Origin: Hungateiclostridiaceae bacterium UBA1305
GTDB taxonomy: Bacteria > Bacillota > Clostridia > Acetivibrionales > DTU013
Assembly (NCBI GenBank): GCA_002307275.1
Contig: DBTX01000018.1
Span: forward strand, 10,915-17,462
Direction of reading: 5' to 3'
DNA: 6,548 bases
The position numbers and the translations under genes were made by a program. The notes below the pieces were generated by a model. It made no database searches. It had not been told where the DNA came from and saw only the letters and a list, made by a program, of their open reading frames with translations. Below are positions 6,346 through 6,548 of the stretch, piece by piece; position 1 is the stretch's first letter, and every line of letters begins with the position of its first letter.

Positions 6346-6548
6346 TCAACTTACCTCTTCAAGTATCAGTTTCTCTTCTGGTTTATACTGAAAATCCAAA
6401 TTCGTGTTACCCTTGCACGAGCATTCTGTGTCACAGCCCTTGCCGCTTCCGTCGCCCTTGCCTGTACCGCAGCCCTTGCCGCTTCCGTCACCCTTGCCTG
6501 TGCCGCAGCCCTTGCCGCTTCCTTCGCTCTTGCCTGTGCCGCAGCCCT
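6346..6548 (-). CDS. C-terminal tail of an unidentified nif-neighbourhood protein with Gly/Cys/Lys repeats (5' end outside window)
   Basis: Only the last 66 residues and the TGA stop are present. The tail consists of three 12-residue repeats: GCGTGKSEGSGK, then two copies of GCGTGKGDGSGK. A cysteine cluster (GCDTECSCKG) and an acidic end (YKPEEKLILEEVS) follow. This frame is preferred because the two nucleotide differences between the last two repeat copies are both synonymous in it but both change the residue in the alternative Ala-rich frame (stop at 6366-6368). I do not recognise the protein from this fragment. Its position just upstream of nifV-omega would suit a cofactor-assembly gene such as nifB or a nifN-B fusion, as nifN-B is upstream of nifV in C. 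pasteurianum, but that is inference. The regularly spaced cysteines could bind metal or an iron-sulfur cluster. Confidence 0.6.
   Translation of the reverse strand, partial: GCGTGKSEGSGKGCGTGKGDGSGKGCGTGKGDGSGKGCDTECSCKGNTNLDFQYKPEEKLILEEVS
6439..6546 (-). repeat. Three tandem 36-bp direct repeats, array continuing past the window edge
   Basis: The copies occupy 6439-6474, 6475-6510 and 6511-6546, and the last two bases of the window match the start of a fourth. Adjacent copies differ at two and three positions. The unit length is a multiple of three and encodes the 12-residue GCGTGKGDGSGK-type repeat on the minus strand. A degenerate partial unit may precede 6439. Confidence 0.9.

Noticed and set aside
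6366..6548. Alternative minus-strand frame giving an Ala/Arg-rich helix-like repeat (RAAAQARAKEAA type)
   Set aside because: It is open only because the repeat unit is a multiple of three. The nucleotide differences between repeat units 1 and 2 change residues in this frame but are silent in the Gly/Cys frame.
6400..6548. Plus-strand reading LAASVALACTAA repeats, resembling a signal peptide
   Set aside because: No ATG, GTG or TTG start with a ribosome binding site is in this frame, and it is antisense to the better supported Gly/Cys frame.
6439..6548. CRISPR array, because the repeat unit is 36 bp
   Set aside because: The copies are directly adjacent with no spacers and are in frame with a coding sequence, so this is a protein-coding tandem repeat.

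Overview
The window reads as chromosomal DNA of an anaerobic, nitrogen-fixing member of the Clostridia. This is inferred from the split (two-gene) homocitrate synthase NifV, an arrangement first described in Clostridium pasteurianum, together with strong AGGAGG-type ribosome binding sites, a short Firmicutes-style intrinsic terminator, and a glycoside hydrolase of the kind plant-polysaccharide degraders carry. The species cannot be named from this sequence. Every gene I can support lies on the minus strand, so the window is transcribed from its right end to its left end.

Right end (about 6548 to 4268): the tail of a nif-neighbourhood gene whose C-terminus is a tandem 12-residue Gly/Cys/Lys repeat, then nifV-omega, then nifV-alpha, then an intrinsic terminator-like hairpin. 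The two nifV genes are 35 bp apart and almost certainly co-transcribed. Together they should make homocitrate, the organic ligand of the nitrogenase iron-molybdenum cofactor. The alpha chain carries the metal-binding TIM barrel. The omega chain is a barrel that has lost its metal ligands, fused to the C-terminal subdomain that supplies the catalytic histidine.

Middle (4260 to 1849): a presumptive promoter region, then nadE, a full-length glutamine-dependent NAD+ synthetase with an unusual run of six hexapeptides in its interdomain linker. A compact tRNA-His unit follows, with a near-consensus promoter, encoded G-1 and CCA, and its own terminator.

Left end (1604 to 1): the first 534 codons of a family GH31 glycosidase, most likely an alpha-xylosidase-type enzyme, preceded by a strong ribosome binding site and an intergenic dyad that could be an operator. 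Its 3' end lies outside the window.

The most notable observations are the repeat tail upstream of nifV, in which nucleotide differences between copies support the Gly/Cys frame, the composite active site implied by the split NifV, and the hexad linker in NadE. I found no CRISPR array, insertion sequence, phage gene or wholly unfamiliar system.
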